Positions 15,263-26,286 of a stretch of DNA of 40,992 nt are shown in pieces. The first letter of the stretch is position 1; each line of letters starts with the position of its first letter. The stretch spans positions 1 through 40,992 of the forward strand of contig JADFQO010000026.1 in assembly GCA_022561775.1 (NCBI GenBank). The letters are read 5' to 3'. The stretch is from Myxococcales bacterium (lineage in GTDB: Bacteria; Myxococcota_A; UBA9160; SMWR01). The notes below the pieces were generated by a model. It made no database searches. It had not been told where the DNA came from and saw only the letters and a program-made list of their open reading frames with translations. Position numbers and translations under genes: made by a program.

Positions 15263-17830
15263 CTAGGGTCGAACGACTGCGAGCGTGTAGGCGTCGAGGT
15301 CGATGATCCGCTGCGCGACCCGCAGCACCTCTTCTTTTCCGACGGCCGCGATCTGCTCGGTAAACGCGTAGTCGGCGTCGGAGCCCAGGCCGTAAAGGGC
15401 GTTTAGCGAGATCAGCCCGGCGTGCGCGGCGTCGCGCTGCAGACCGATGGCGTGATTGCCGATCAGGTAGCGCTTGGCGCGCTCGAGTTCCTCGTCGGAG
15501 GGGGGCTGCTGCACCAGCTTCTCCAATTCCTCGAGCATGCCCGCCCGGGCTTCGTCGAGTTTCTCCGGTGCGGTTGCGATGTAGACGGTGAAGTGGCCCG
15601 GCGCGAGGCCCTCGGTGTTGTGGGCGCTCACCGCGTAGGCGAGGCTGCGCCGGTCGCGCAGTTCGAGAAACAGCCGACCGCCCTGGCCGGCCAGCAACTG
15701 GACAATGACTTCGAGCGCGAAGCGATCGGGATCCGCGACGGTGAGGCCTCGAAAACCGATCACCAGGTGCGCCTGCGCGCGGTCCTTGCGGAGTTCGGCC
15801 TCGCGGATTTCGCGCGGCGCGTCTTCGAGGGGCGGGGAGGGCGCTTCGAAAGCGCCGCTCGGAATCGCGGCGAGGCAAGCCGAGAAGCGGGTGGCCACGG
15901 TGTCGGGATCCACATCGCCGACGACGGCGATCGTCATGTTTGCGCCGCGGATCAAGCGCGCGTGGTGGTCGCGCAATCGGTCGGCGTTGATGGGCTTGAC
16001 GGACGCCGCAGAGCCGAGCATCGCGAGCCGATACGGATGGCGTTGGAAGTGGGTTTCGGCGAAGAGCTGGTACGCGAGTTGTGCGAGTTGGTCTTCCCGG
16101 CGCTCGATCGCCGCGAGGATATCGCTGCGCTCGCGCTCGATTTCTTCGAGATCGAACAAGGGCTCGAGAAGCATCTCGGAGAAGAGCTCGAGCGTGGGAT
16201 CGAGCGCCTCGACGGGGCATTCCAGCGTTGCCCCGAGACTGTTGCGGCCCGAGAATCCGTCGACGTCGGCGGCCAGGTTTTCCGTCGCGCGCGCAAAACC
16301 CGCGCAGGAGTGGCTGCTGGTTCCCCGCAACCAGATCGATGACAAGAAGCTGGTGATGCCCGCCTGGGTCTCGTCTTCCGCGAGGGTTCCGCCCACGAAC
16401 GCGGCGCGGGCCGCCACGACGGGAACCGACCGGCGCGGCAGTACGTAGAGCTGCGCGCCGTTGATCATCGCGTAGCTGTGGATCCCGTGCTGCGTCGGCT
16501 GCCGCGCGGGCACCGCGAAGCTGCGCGTGGTTTGCTCGGTGCCGCGCGCGATTGCGGCGTCGATGTTCGCGTCCTCCAATCGCGCCGCGTCGGCCTCGGC
16601 GAGCACGGCGCCGACCGTCATGCGCTCGGGCACCAGGTACCGAAGCGCCACGCGCAGCAGATCTTCCGGCGTCGCGTTGCGGATCCGCTCCAGGTAGCGG
16701 GCTTCTTCGCGGTAGTCGCCCGCGGTCGCGTGAAAGCTGCCGAGCTTCTGCGCCATGCCGGTGACGCTTTCGCGCTCGAAGTGCTCCGCGGTCAGAAAAT
16801 TGATCCGCGCGCGCTCCAATTCCTCCTTCGACACCGCTTCGACCCGCAGGCGCTCGACCTCGCGCACCGCGGCCGCAATCGCATCCAGTGCGCGCTCCGC
16901 GTCCGTGCCGATGGACACGCTGGTCATGCCCGGATCCATCGGCGTGTACGAATAGGCGTCGATGCGGTCGACGAGTCTGTCGCGCTCCTTGACGCAGCGG
17001 TTCAGTCGGCTGCTCTCGCTGTTGCCGAGGATGAAAGTCAGCAGATCGATGACCGCGCAATCGGGGTCGCGCAGGCTGACGCCCGGGTAGCTGATTTCCA
17101 GGTTCACGCGTTCGAACGGCCGCGCGCAGACGACGACGCGCCGCTCGGCTTGGGGCGGTTCCACGACGCGGCTGCGCTCGACGTTGCCGCGCGGTCGGCC
17201 CTCGAAGGCGGCCTCGAGTTGTTCGATCAGGCGCGCGGCGTCGAAGTCTCCGACCGCTACCGCGATCAGGTTGTCCGGCGTGTACCAGCGCTCGTAGAAG
17301 GCCTGCACGCGCTCGCGGTTGAAGCTTTCGACACTTTCGCGCGTGCCGAGAATCGGCGCGCGGTAGGGGTGTTTGCGATAGCACTCGGCAAAGACCGCCT
17401 GGCCGAGCACCTGGGTCGGCGAGTCCTCGGAGCGGCGGATCTCCTCGAGGACGACTTCGATTTCGCGATCGATCTCCTCGGCCACGAACGTCGAGTGGAG
17501 CAGCGCGTCGGTCAGCACGTCGACGCCGGCTTCGAGCTGATCTCTTGGCAGTGTCGCGTGGTAGCAGGTCACGTCGAAGGACGTGTAGGCGTTGATGCGG
17601 CCGCCGGCCCCTTCGATGTCGCCCGCCACATCTCCGACCGCCCGGCGCTCGGTGCCCTTGAAGAGCATGTGCTCGTGGAAGTGGGCGAGCCCAGACTCGA
17701 AGGGGCGCTCGTCCGCGGAACCCACCTTGGCCCAGAGTTGAATCTCGGCGACCGGCGCGATCGCGCTCTCGCACAACAGAACCGTCAATCCGTTGGGCAG
17801 GGCTTCACAGCGAATTTCGGAATGGCTCAA
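15263..17830 (-). CDS. M16 family zinc metallopeptidase, two-domain
   Basis: 855 residues made of two fused M16 halves. The first half has the inverted zinc motif HFHEH (His50, Glu53, His54) and the expected distal Glu at about 129-130 (EIEVVLEEIRRSE). It then has the substrate-chamber region RVVEPPQAERRVVV...VNLEISYPGVS. The second half (from about residue 430) repeats the fold (YVLPRRSVPVVAARAAFVGGT, HPYRLAMLGSAASV, FLELRDRRSLAYAVSAHN) but has no zinc motif, as in pitrilysin-type and PqqL-like proteins where the inactive half closes the chamber. No signal peptide is evident, so a cytoplasmic peptidase is likely. It is divergent from hemW with 64 bases between the starts. Confidence 0.92.
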   Translation of the reverse strand: MSHSEIRCEALPNGLTVLLCESAIAPVAEIQLWAKVGSADERPFESGLAHFHEHMLFKGTERRAVGDVAGDIEGAGGRINAYTSFDVTCYHATLPRDQLEAGVDVLTDALLHSTFVAEEIDREIEVVLEEIRRSEDSPTQVLGQAVFAECYRKHPYRAPILGTRESVESFNRERVQAFYERWYTPDNLIAVAVGDFDAARLIEQLEAAFEGRPRGNVERSRVVEPPQAERRVVVCARPFERVNLEISYPGVSLRDPDCAVIDLLTFILGNSESSRLNRCVKERDRLVDRIDAYSYTPMDPGMTSVSIGTDAERALDAIAAAVREVERLRVEAVSKEELERARINFLTAEHFERESVTGMAQKLGSFHATAGDYREEARYLERIRNATPEDLLRVALRYLVPERMTVGAVLAEADAARLEDANIDAAIARGTEQTTRSFAVPARQPTQHGIHSYAMINGAQLYVLPRRSVPVVAARAAFVGGTLAEDETQAGITSFLSSIWLRGTSSHSCAGFARATENLAADVDGFSGRNSLGATLECPVEALDPTLELFSEMLLEPLFDLEEIERERSDILAAIERREDQLAQLAYQLFAETHFQRHPYRLAMLGSAASVKPINADRLRDHHARLIRGANMTIAVVGDVDPDTVATRFSACLAAIPSGAFEAPSPPLEDAPREIREAELRKDRAQAHLVIGFRGLTVADPDRFALEVIVQLLAGQGGRLFLELRDRRSLAYAVSAHNTEGLAPGHFTVYIATAPEKLDEARAGMLEELEKLVQQPPSDEELERAKRYLIGNHAIGLQRDAAHAGLISLNALYGLGSDADYAFTEQIAAVGKEEVLRVAQRIIDLDAYTLAVVRP

Positions 17831-17894
17831 GGCGCGCGGAGAGTAACGCAGGCCGCCGCGCGAAGCGCCCGGGCCAAGCGGCTACCCTGCTCTC

Positions 17895-19085
17895 GTGCGC
17901 AATTCGACGGTCGGCGTCTACGTCCACATCCCCTTCTGCGAGCGGGTCTGCCCGTATTGCGACTTCGCGGTGATCGCCGCCCCCGAGCTGGCCGCTGCGC
18001 AGGAGACCCGCTATGTCGACGCGCTGCTGCACGAGCTCGCCGCGCGCAGCAGCGTGTATCAAGACGCCAGCGGTTCGGGCCGCCACCTCGCGAGCGTCTA
18101 CCTCGGTGGCGGCACGCCCTCGCGGCTGACCCCGGAGTCGCTCGCTCGGATCGTCGACGCGATCCGGGCGGCGTTTCCCGGCGATGGCCCGCTCGAGACC
18201 ACCCTCGAAGTGAACCCCAGCACGCTCGAGCGCAGCCGGTTGCCGGACTTCCGGGCACTCGGTGTGAATCGCGTGTCGGTCGGGGTCCAGAGCTTTGACG
18301 ATGCGGTCCTGAAGCGCCTGGGCCGCGCGCATCGGGTCGAAGAGGCCCATCAGACGCTGGCCGCGTGCCGCGCCGCGGGCTTCCCGGCGATCTCGCTGGA
18401 CCTACTCTTCGCAGCGCCCGGGCAGCGCCTGGCGGGCCTGGAGTCCGACCTCGACCGCGCGTTGGAGTTCGGCCCGGATCACGTCTCGAGCTACGAACTG
18501 ACCATCGAATCGGGGACGCCTTTCGCGCTCGCAGCGAGCCGCGGGCAGCTGTCGCTCCCCGACGAGGACGAAGCCATCGCGATGATGGAGACCATCGAGG
18601 CCCGCCTGCGCGCGGGCGGCTTCGAGCGCTACGAGATCTCCAACTACGCGCGTCCGGGTTTTCAGGCCGTTCACAACCGGCGCTACTGGGAGCGGCAGCC
18701 GGTGCTGGGCCTCGGGGTCGGTGCCTTTTCGACCGAGCCGCCGAGCGCTGCGGCGCCGTTTGGGGCCCGGGTCTCGAACGTGCGCGACCTTCGCACCTAC
18801 CTCGACCGGATCGCCCAGCGGCGCCCGCCCGCGGCGGGTCCCACCGAGGTCTTCGATGCGGATACCGCGCGCGGCGAGGCCGCCTTCCTCGCGCTGCGCG
18901 GGTCGCGCGGCCTGTTGGCCGCGGAATTCGAGAGCGAATTCGGGCGGCTGCCGCGGGCGTTCTTCGGGCCTGCGATCGATCGGCTACTCGAGGCCGGCCT
19001 GCTCGACGAGGCTGGGGGCGGGGATCTGCGGCTCAGCGCTCGAGGCCGGCTGTTCGCGGACTCGGTCTTTGCCGAATTCGTCTGA
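17895..19085 (+). CDS. hemW: HemW-like radical SAM protein
   Basis: 396 residues starting at GTG. The radical SAM cluster motif is CERVCPYC (Cys15, Cys19, Cys22), preceded by GVYVHIPF as in HemW/HemN-family proteins. Also present are YLGGGTPSRL, EVNPSTLERSRLPDFRALGVNRVSVGVQSFDD, SLDLLFAAPGQ and the C-terminal HemN domain (LALRGSRGLLAAEFESEFG). HemW is a heme chaperone that passes heme to membrane acceptors. The additional residues that define true coproporphyrinogen dehydrogenase HemN are not seen. Older databases call it oxygen-independent coproporphyrinogen oxidase-like. It is the last gene before the hrcA cluster, on the same strand. Confidence 0.9.
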   Translation: MRNSTVGVYVHIPFCERVCPYCDFAVIAAPELAAAQETRYVDALLHELAARSSVYQDASGSGRHLASVYLGGGTPSRLTPESLARIVDAIRAAFPGDGPLETTLEVNPSTLERSRLPDFRALGVNRVSVGVQSFDDAVLKRLGRAHRVEEAHQTLAACRAAGFPAISLDLLFAAPGQRLAGLESDLDRALEFGPDHVSSYELTIESGTPFALAASRGQLSLPDEDEAIAMMETIEARLRAGGFERYEISNYARPGFQAVHNRRYWERQPVLGLGVGAFSTEPPSAAAPFGARVSNVRDLRTYLDRIAQRRPPAAGPTEVFDADTARGEAAFLALRGSRGLLAAEFESEFGRLPRAFFGPAIDRLLEAGLLDEAGGGDLRLSARGRLFADSVFAEFV

Positions 19086-19106
19086 AGGCGGAGTCCTCTG
19101 CTGGGA

Positions 19107-19133
19107 TTTGAACGCTCAGTCGAGGGGCCCTAT
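19107..19133 (+). promoter_or_regulatory. Possible heat-shock (sigma-32-like) promoter
   Basis: TTTGAA (19107-19112), 15 bases, CCCTAT (19128-19133), about 78 bases before the hrcA start. It resembles CTTGAA-N13-17-CCCCATNT. No CIRCE inverted repeat (TTAGCACTC-N9-GAGTGCTAA) is visible between hemW and hrcA or ahead of grpE, dnaK or dnaJ. Confidence 0.35.
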
Positions 19134-19210
19134 CGGCCGATGATCGGGCTAGACTACTGTGTCTTCGGCGCGCAGGGAACGCGCCGGGGAACTTTCCACC
19201 AACCAGCTCG

Positions 19211-20326
19211 ATGAAGGGCTCCGTTGAGCTCCGACGGGAATGGGGGGCGGCTGTGGCTGCGAGACAACCCAAAGTGGGGTCCGATTCGCACGACCTCTCT
19301 GCACGCCAGGCCAGCGTCCTGAGGGCGATCGTCCAGGCGTACGTCGGCGAGGCCGCTCCGATCGGTTCCCAGACGCTCGCCCATCTGTTGCCGATACCGG
19401 TTTCGCCCGCGAGTGTGCGCACGACGCTCGCGGAACTGGCGGGGATGGGCCTGGTCGAACAGCCGCACACGTCGTCCGGCCGGATTCCCACCGAGCGGGG
19501 CCTGCGCTTGTTCGTCGATCGGTTGCTCGACCCGAAGCGGCTCGACGCGAGCAATGTCGCGTCGTACGAGATGCGCAACATCACCCATAGCGTCGACGAG
19601 GCGGAGCCCGACACCGTGGTCAACGTCGCTTCGCAATTGCTCTCCGAGTGCACCCACCAACTGGGCTTCGTGGTTGCGCCGCGACTCGAGCGGATCGTTC
19701 TCAGTCGGATCAGCCTGGTCCGACTCTCGTCGGAACGCGTGCTGGTGGTGCTCGTTTCGAAGAACGGCGGCGCGCATCGGCGCGTGATCGCGGGCGACAG
19801 CGAATGGAATCAGCGCGAACTCGACCGCACCGCGGTGCTGCTCTCCGAGCGCGCAGCGGGTCGCACGCTGGTCGAGGTGCGCGCGGCGCTGGTCGAAGAG
19901 GCCGAGCGCCTGCGAGATCGCGCCGACGAGCTCTTGACCCGCGCGATCGATCTCGGCCGTCGTGCCGTGGCGGTGGGCGACGACGAGGTGGACCTCGTGA
20001 TCGCGACCCGCCTCGCGCTGCTCGACCAACCCGAGTTTCGCGATCCCCAGCGCATTCGCGACCTCTTCGCAGCGCTCGAAACCAAGCAGCGGTTGCTCGA
20101 GGTGCTCGACCGCATGCTCGGCTCCAGCGGCGTCTGCGTGGCCTTCGGGGACGAGGTGGACGAGCCCGGTCTGCGCCGTTGCGCGCTCGTGGCGAGCCAC
20201 TACGGCGGCCCCGAGTCGCCGCTCGGAATGCTCGGCGTGATCGGCCCCGTCCGGATGGACTACGGCCGCGTCATCCCGCTCGTGGACTATCTAAGCCAGG
20301 CCATCACCGGGAGACTCCTGGCGTGA
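19211..20326 (+). CDS. hrcA: Heat-inducible transcription repressor HrcA
   Basis: 371 residues, usual family length. The N-terminal winged helix reads LSARQASVLRAIVQAYVGEAAPIGSQTLAHLLPIPVSPASVRTTLAELAGMGLVEQPHTSSGRIPTERGLRLFVD, the signature HrcA block, followed by the GAF-like middle domain and the C-terminal GGPESPLGMLGVIGPVRMDYGRVIPLVDYLSQAI. HrcA normally represses groE and dnaK operons through CIRCE. No CIRCE is visible here, so its targets may lie elsewhere or have a diverged operator. The ATG at 19211 is one option; GTG at 19253 after a G-rich stretch would give a more typical N-terminus. Its TGA overlaps the grpE GTG (GTGA). Confidence 0.95.
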   Translation: MKGSVELRREWGAAVAARQPKVGSDSHDLSARQASVLRAIVQAYVGEAAPIGSQTLAHLLPIPVSPASVRTTLAELAGMGLVEQPHTSSGRIPTERGLRLFVDRLLDPKRLDASNVASYEMRNITHSVDEAEPDTVVNVASQLLSECTHQLGFVVAPRLERIVLSRISLVRLSSERVLVVLVSKNGGAHRRVIAGDSEWNQRELDRTAVLLSERAAGRTLVEVRAALVEEAERLRDRADELLTRAIDLGRRAVAVGDDEVDLVIATRLALLDQPEFRDPQRIRDLFAALETKQRLLEVLDRMLGSSGVCVAFGDEVDEPGLRRCALVASHYGGPESPLGMLGVIGPVRMDYGRVIPLVDYLSQAITGRLLA

Positions 20327-21096
20327 GCGGCGGACCCCAGAACGAGAAGGGCAAGCCGGATCCCGACGCGGCCGAGGGCTGGGAGTCCATCGCCGAGGAA
20401 TCGGAGCGCAGCCTGGCCGTGAATCCGGAACTCGAGGCGGCCCTGCGAGAAGCCTCGGAAGCGATCAACGAAGAGGGTCACGTGAAGGGCTCCGAAGAGC
20501 CCGCGGCCGAAGAGCCCGCGGCCGAAGAACCCGCGACCGAAGAGCCCGCGACCGAAGAGTTCAGCGACGAAGAAATCGAGCGGATGGCCGGCCAATTGGT
20601 CGAGAATCGGGATAAATACGTCCGTCTCCTCGCGGATTTCGACAATTTCCGGCGCCGGGCCCACAAGGAGCGGCAGGACGTAATCCAATACGGCCACGAA
20701 AATCTCGTCAAGGATCTGCTTTCGACTGTCGATAATCTGGATCGCGCCATCGAGCACGCACAGCAGAGCGATGATGGGGACTTGGCAAGCCTTCTGCAGG
20801 GTGTCGAACTCGTGCAGCGGGAGCTTTACGCGGCCCTCGCGAAGCACGAAGTGCAGGTGATCGATGCGGAGGGATGCCCCTTCGATCCTTCGCTGCACGA
20901 GGCGATGTCGCAGGTGCAAGACGATTCGGTGCCTCCGAACAGCGTGGTCGAGGTGCTGGAAAAGGGTTATCGGCTGCGGGATCGGTTGCTGAGACCCGCG
21001 CGGGTGGTGGTCGCCAAGCCGCCCGCGGATGCGGACGGCGGCGAGGTGGTCGCCAAGCCGCCCGCGGACGTGGACGGCGGCGAAACGACCGAATAA
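20323..21096 (+). CDS. grpE: Nucleotide exchange factor GrpE
   Basis: 257 residues from a GTG that overlaps the hrcA stop codon, which indicates translational coupling. The central region is Grp[26 protein letters not shown] (long coiled coil), [15 protein letters not shown] and [12 protein letters not shown], then [25 protein letters not shown], the beta-wing. GrpE releases ADP from DnaK. Unusual parts are an acidic N-terminal extension with four tandem EEPA(A/T)-type pentapeptides and a C-terminal tail with two 13-residue repeats. Both are low-complexity additions outside the conserved fold. Confidence 0.95.
   Translation: MSGGPQNEKGKPDPDAAEGWESIAEESERSLAVNPELEAALREASEAINEEGHVKGSEEPAAEEPAAEEPATEEPATEEFSDEEIERMAGQLVENRDKYVRLLADFDNFRRRAHKERQDVIQYGHENLVKDLLSTVDNLDRAIEHAQQSDDGDLASLLQGVELVQRELYAALAKHEVQVIDAEGCPFDPSLHEAMSQVQDDSVPPNSVVEVLEKGYRLRDRLLRPARVVVAKPPADADGGEVVAKPPADVDGGETTE
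20494..20553 (+). repeat. 15-bp tandem repeat in grpE, four units
   Basis: Four units of GAAGAGCCCGCGGCC (variants GAAC and GCGACC) at 20494, 20509, 20524 and 20539, encoding [10 protein letters not shown]. In-frame and likely variable in number. Confidence 0.9.
21007..21084 (+). repeat. 39-bp tandem duplication at the grpE 3' end
   Basis: Two 39-base units (21007-21045 and 21046-21084) encode [13 protein letters not shown] and [13 protein letters not shown]. The duplication copies the normal end of the protein, so the second unit is an in-frame extension. Confidence 0.9.
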
Positions 21097-21143
21097 CCCG
21101 GGAGTGCTTCCTCCCGGCTTTCGGGATAGGGGGGGGAGAAGCC

Positions 21144-22976
<1,833 letters not shown>

Positions 22977-23023
22977 CCTCTCCCGGCGGGCCCTCCGATC
23001 CATCACCCTCCGAGGCCTTTCCA

Positions 23024-24145
23024 TTGGCAAGGCGCGATTACTACGAAGTCTTGGGTGTTTCGCATGACGTCGGTGACGCCGAGCTCAAAACGGCGTACCG
23101 CGCGAAGGCGTTGGCCGATCATCCCGACCGCAATCCCGGCGACCCAGCGGCCGAGGAGCGCTTCAAGGAGGCCTCCGAGGCCTACGCGGTCTTGTCGGAT
23201 CCCGAGAAGCGCAGGGCCTACGACCGCTTCGGTTTCGCGGGGGTGGGTGGCGGAGCCGGGGGCGGTTTCCAGGATTTCGGCGATCTCGGGAGTTTCTCCG
23301 ATCTCTTCGGCGATCTCTTCGGAGACCTCTTTGGTGGCGGCGGTCGTGGCGGGCAACGCCGCGGTCGCGGCCAACGCGGCGCGGACCTCCGCTACAACCT
23401 CGAAATCGAACTCCGCGATGTGATCGAGGGCACCCGGGCCCAGATCACGATCCCCAAGATGCGTCGCTGCGCGACCTGCGCGGGCAGCGGTGCCGAGGCC
23501 GGCACGCAACCCGAGACCTGCTCCCGCTGTCACGGAACTGGCCAGGTGATTCTCCAGCAGGGTTTCTTCCGGATCAGTCGGCCCTGCAACGGCTGCGGGG
23601 GCGCGGGAGAAGTGATCCGGTACCGCTGTGCGGACTGTCGCGGGGCCGGACGAGCCGAGACGGAGCAAACCATTTCGGTATCCGTCCCGCCGGGTGTCGA
23701 CGAAGGCACGCGCTTGCGGCTCAACGGCGAGGGCCAGGCCGGAATCTCCGGCGGCCCGCCCGGTGACCTCTACGTGGTGATCTCCGTGAAAGCCGACGAT
23801 CGCTTCGAGCGCGATGGCGCCGACCTCCACTACCCGGCCCCGATTTCCTTTCCGCAGGCGGCTCTCGGCACCGAGATCGAAGTGGAGACCCTCGAAGGCA
23901 CGGCCAAGCTGACGATTCCAGCGGGCACACAGTCCGGCAAGATCCTGCGCATGCGCGGCATGGGCGTCCCGACTTTGCGATCCTCCGGCCGTGGCGACCA
24001 GTTGGTGCACGTCTACGTGGAGATTCCGACGCGGCTCAAGGCACGTCAGCGCGAGTTGATCGAGCAATTGGCCGAAGAATCGGGCGGCCTGGCCGCGCCG
24101 GCGTCGCGGGGGGTTCTGGACAAATTGCGGGATATCTTCGAGTAG
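23024..24145 (+). CDS. dnaJ: Chaperone protein DnaJ (Hsp40)
   Basis: 373 residues from TTG, giving MARRDYYEVLGV. The J domain carries His33-Pro34-Asp35, needed to stimulate DnaK. A Gly/Phe-rich stretch (residues about 75-105) contains the repeat LFGDLFGDLFGGG. Four zinc repeats follow: CATCAGSG, CSRCHGTG, CNGCGGAG and CADCRGAG, two zinc sites. The C-terminal domains are complete (DLYVVISVKADDRFERDGADL, GTEIEVETLEG). It delivers unfolded proteins to DnaK. Only four bases separate its stop from the next gene, so the lipoprotein behind it is very likely co-transcribed. Confidence 0.98.
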   Translation: MARRDYYEVLGVSHDVGDAELKTAYRAKALADHPDRNPGDPAAEERFKEASEAYAVLSDPEKRRAYDRFGFAGVGGGAGGGFQDFGDLGSFSDLFGDLFGDLFGGGGRGGQRRGRGQRGADLRYNLEIELRDVIEGTRAQITIPKMRRCATCAGSGAEAGTQPETCSRCHGTGQVILQQGFFRISRPCNGCGGAGEVIRYRCADCRGAGRAETEQTISVSVPPGVDEGTRLRLNGEGQAGISGGPPGDLYVVISVKADDRFERDGADLHYPAPISFPQAALGTEIEVETLEGTAKLTIPAGTQSGKILRMRGMGVPTLRSSGRGDQLVHVYVEIPTRLKARQRELIEQLAEESGGLAAPASRGVLDKLRDIFE

Positions 24146-24149
24146 GGCT

Positions 24150-26192
24150 TTGAGGCGAACGCTTCCTATTCTCGTGTTTGCGCTCGGCTGGCTCGCGTGT
24201 AGCGGCTTCGGTCCGCGCATGGACGCGAAGGTCAGCGAGTCGGAGCGGCGCGACTACGCGGACGCGATCTCGGTGCTCGCCGACGATCCGGCCGAGGCCG
24301 AGCAGCGCCTGGTCGCCTTCATCCAGAAATGGCCGCGGAGTCCGATCTCTGGCGACGCGAGCATTCGCCTCGCCGAGATGGCGTTGGCTCGCGGCGATCA
24401 AGACGACGCGCTGCGCCGCTACTACTTCGTGATTCGGCGTTTCCCCGACGGCAACCGGGTCGATTCCGCACGGGTGGGAGCCGCTTCGATCGAGTTCGAT
24501 CGGGGCAACGAGGACGCGGTGATGCGGGCCCTCGAGCGCCTCCAGCCGCGTCGGCTCTCGGACGCAGAACGGCAGCGGGCGAGTCGCCTGTTCGCAGAGG
24601 CCGCACGGAACCCCGTGGCGAGAATCCGCTGGCTTGCCACGCTGCGCGCCGCCGAGTCCGACGAGCGGGTCCGAGCCCGGATCGATAGCCAGATCGACGA
24701 TCTGCTCGCACCAATGGATCGCGCCCAACTCGCCCGGGTTGCGGAGCGGGTAGAGCCCGAGATTCCGGCCGCCCGCGCGTTGTTGGCCGCCGCCGAGCGG
24801 GCGCTGGACCTCAGCGACTTCGAGGCTGCTCGACGCGGAATCAAGAGCGCGTCGCGCTTGCCAATGGCACCCGCCTATGCCGCGAGGCTGGCTCTCGCAG
24901 CCGATCGGCTGCGGGTGCTGAAATCCGGCCGGGCCGACACCGAGTTCTTTCCGACCTTCGAGGACGCGGCCAGAGCCGGCTTGCCGTCGACGGGCAGTGC
25001 GCGGGGTTCGATCGGGGTCGTGCTGCCGCTGAGTGGAAACTTCGCGGCCTTCGGCCAGGAGGCCTTGCGTGGGATTCTGCTCGCCGCCGGGACGTTCGAC
25101 GCGCGCCATCCCGTCGAGCGGCGCCCGCGCATACGAATCGAGATTCGCGACTCGGGCGGTTCGCCCGGGCTGGCTGCCGCGGCCGTGCGCGAACTCGCGA
25201 AGGAGAAGCGTGTTACGGCGATCATCGGCCCGCTGCTCTCCAAGGAGTGTGAGGCGGCGGCCGTCACAGCCGAAATTCAGCGTGTACCGCTTCTCGCGCT
25301 GACGTCCCGCCAGGAAGTCGCCAGTGGTCGATCCTACGTCTTTCGGGTGCGCACGACGCCGAGCGACGAAGCACAGACGCTCGCCGACTACGCGATGCGC
25401 AAACTCGGAGCGCAGCGCTTCGCGATCCTCTACCCGCGCGACGTCTACGGTCGTGGGCTTTCGGGTCTGTTCTGGAGTGCCGTCGAGGAGCGCGGTGGTC
25501 GGGTGGTTGCTCTGGCCTCCTACGATGCAGAGGCGACCGACTTCGGCAGCTCGATCCGGCGCTTGGTGGGTTACGAGTTGCTGAGCTCCGAGGAGAAGGC
25601 GTTGATCGCAGAGCGCGAAAAGTTGATCCGGAGCGCGCGTCGACTTCCGACGGAACAGGCCGCGCTGCTGCGCGAAGAGGCTCGCAGCATGCTCGGCCCC
25701 ACCGACGAGCCGTTGCCACCCATCATCGACTTCGACGCGATCTTCATCCCCGAGTCTCATGAAAAGGTGGTGCTGATCGCTCCGCAACTCGCATTTCACG
25801 AGGCGACGGGCGCCATCCTGCTCGGCACCGACGCCTGGAACCATCCGGACCTGGTTTCGATTGCGCGCAAACACGTGGAGGGCGCGTATTTTACCGCGAG
25901 TTACTACGGAGATAGCTCGGTCGGTTACGTGCGCGAGTTCGCCGACCGATACGTGGAAACATTTGGCGCGCCCGCGGACGATTTTTCCGCGAGCGCCTAC
26001 GACGCCGCGAATCTATTGTTGATCCAGCTCGCACGAGGTGCGACTTCGCGCCGCGACGTGCGCGATCGGCTTCTCGACGTCAAGGGGTTTTCCGGCGTGT
26101 CGGGGGTGCTCTCGATGCGCCCGGATGGAAATGCCCGCAAGCGACCCTTCCTGTTGCGTGTACGTCGCGGACAGATCGTCGAGGCCGACTGA
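24150..26192 (+). CDS. LpoA-like lipoprotein with periplasmic-binding-protein fold
   Basis: 680 residues from TTG. The N-terminus FALGWLACSG has a lipobox (LAC). Residues about 35-280 are helical repeats of TPR type (AEQRLVAFIQKWPRSPISGDASIRLAEMALARGDQDDALRRYYFVIRRFPD). From about 287 a type I periplasmic-binding fold follows (IGVVLPLSGNFAAFGQEALRGILLA, TAIIGPLLSKECEAAAVTAE, YPRDVYGRGLSGLFWSAVEERGGRVV, ASAYDAANLLLIQL). This TPR plus Peripla_BP_6 layout matches penicillin-binding-protein activators of the LpoA type and related amino-acid-binding lipoproteins. It may help peptidoglycan synthesis or sense a ligand. Its tight coupling to dnaJ suggests it is made with the heat-shock chaperones. 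Confidence 0.8.
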   Translation: MRRTLPILVFALGWLACSGFGPRMDAKVSESERRDYADAISVLADDPAEAEQRLVAFIQKWPRSPISGDASIRLAEMALARGDQDDALRRYYFVIRRFPDGNRVDSARVGAASIEFDRGNEDAVMRALERLQPRRLSDAERQRASRLFAEAARNPVARIRWLATLRAAESDERVRARIDSQIDDLLAPMDRAQLARVAERVEPEIPAARALLAAAERALDLSDFEAARRGIKSASRLPMAPAYAARLALAADRLRVLKSGRADTEFFPTFEDAARAGLPSTGSARGSIGVVLPLSGNFAAFGQEALRGILLAAGTFDARHPVERRPRIRIEIRDSGGSPGLAAAAVRELAKEKRVTAIIGPLLSKECEAAAVTAEIQRVPLLALTSRQEVASGRSYVFRVRTTPSDEAQTLADYAMRKLGAQRFAILYPRDVYGRGLSGLFWSAVEERGGRVVALASYDAEATDFGSSIRRLVGYELLSSEEKALIAEREKLIRSARRLPTEQAALLREEARSMLGPTDEPLPPIIDFDAIFIPESHEKVVLIAPQLAFHEATGAILLGTDAWNHPDLVSIARKHVEGAYFTASYYGDSSVGYVREFADRYVETFGAPADDFSASAYDAANLLLIQLARGATSRRDVRDRLLDVKGFSGVSGVLSMRPDGNARKRPFLLRVRRGQIVEAD

Positions 26193-26286
26193 GCTTCGCA
26201 AGACATCTCCCGCACCGCTCCAATCGTTTCGCGATCGGCAATCTTCATCTCTCAAGTTGCTTTCCGGCGGCGTCGAAGGTGAGGGT

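Noticed and set aside
15255-17774. Minus-strand open frame (839 codons) in another frame over the M16 peptidase
   Set aside because: Extremely Arg-rich with no domain signature; shadow of the real gene on the same strand.
26250-26286. CTCAAGT ahead of lon as the FliA-like motif
   Set aside because: No CCGAT follows at 15 bases.
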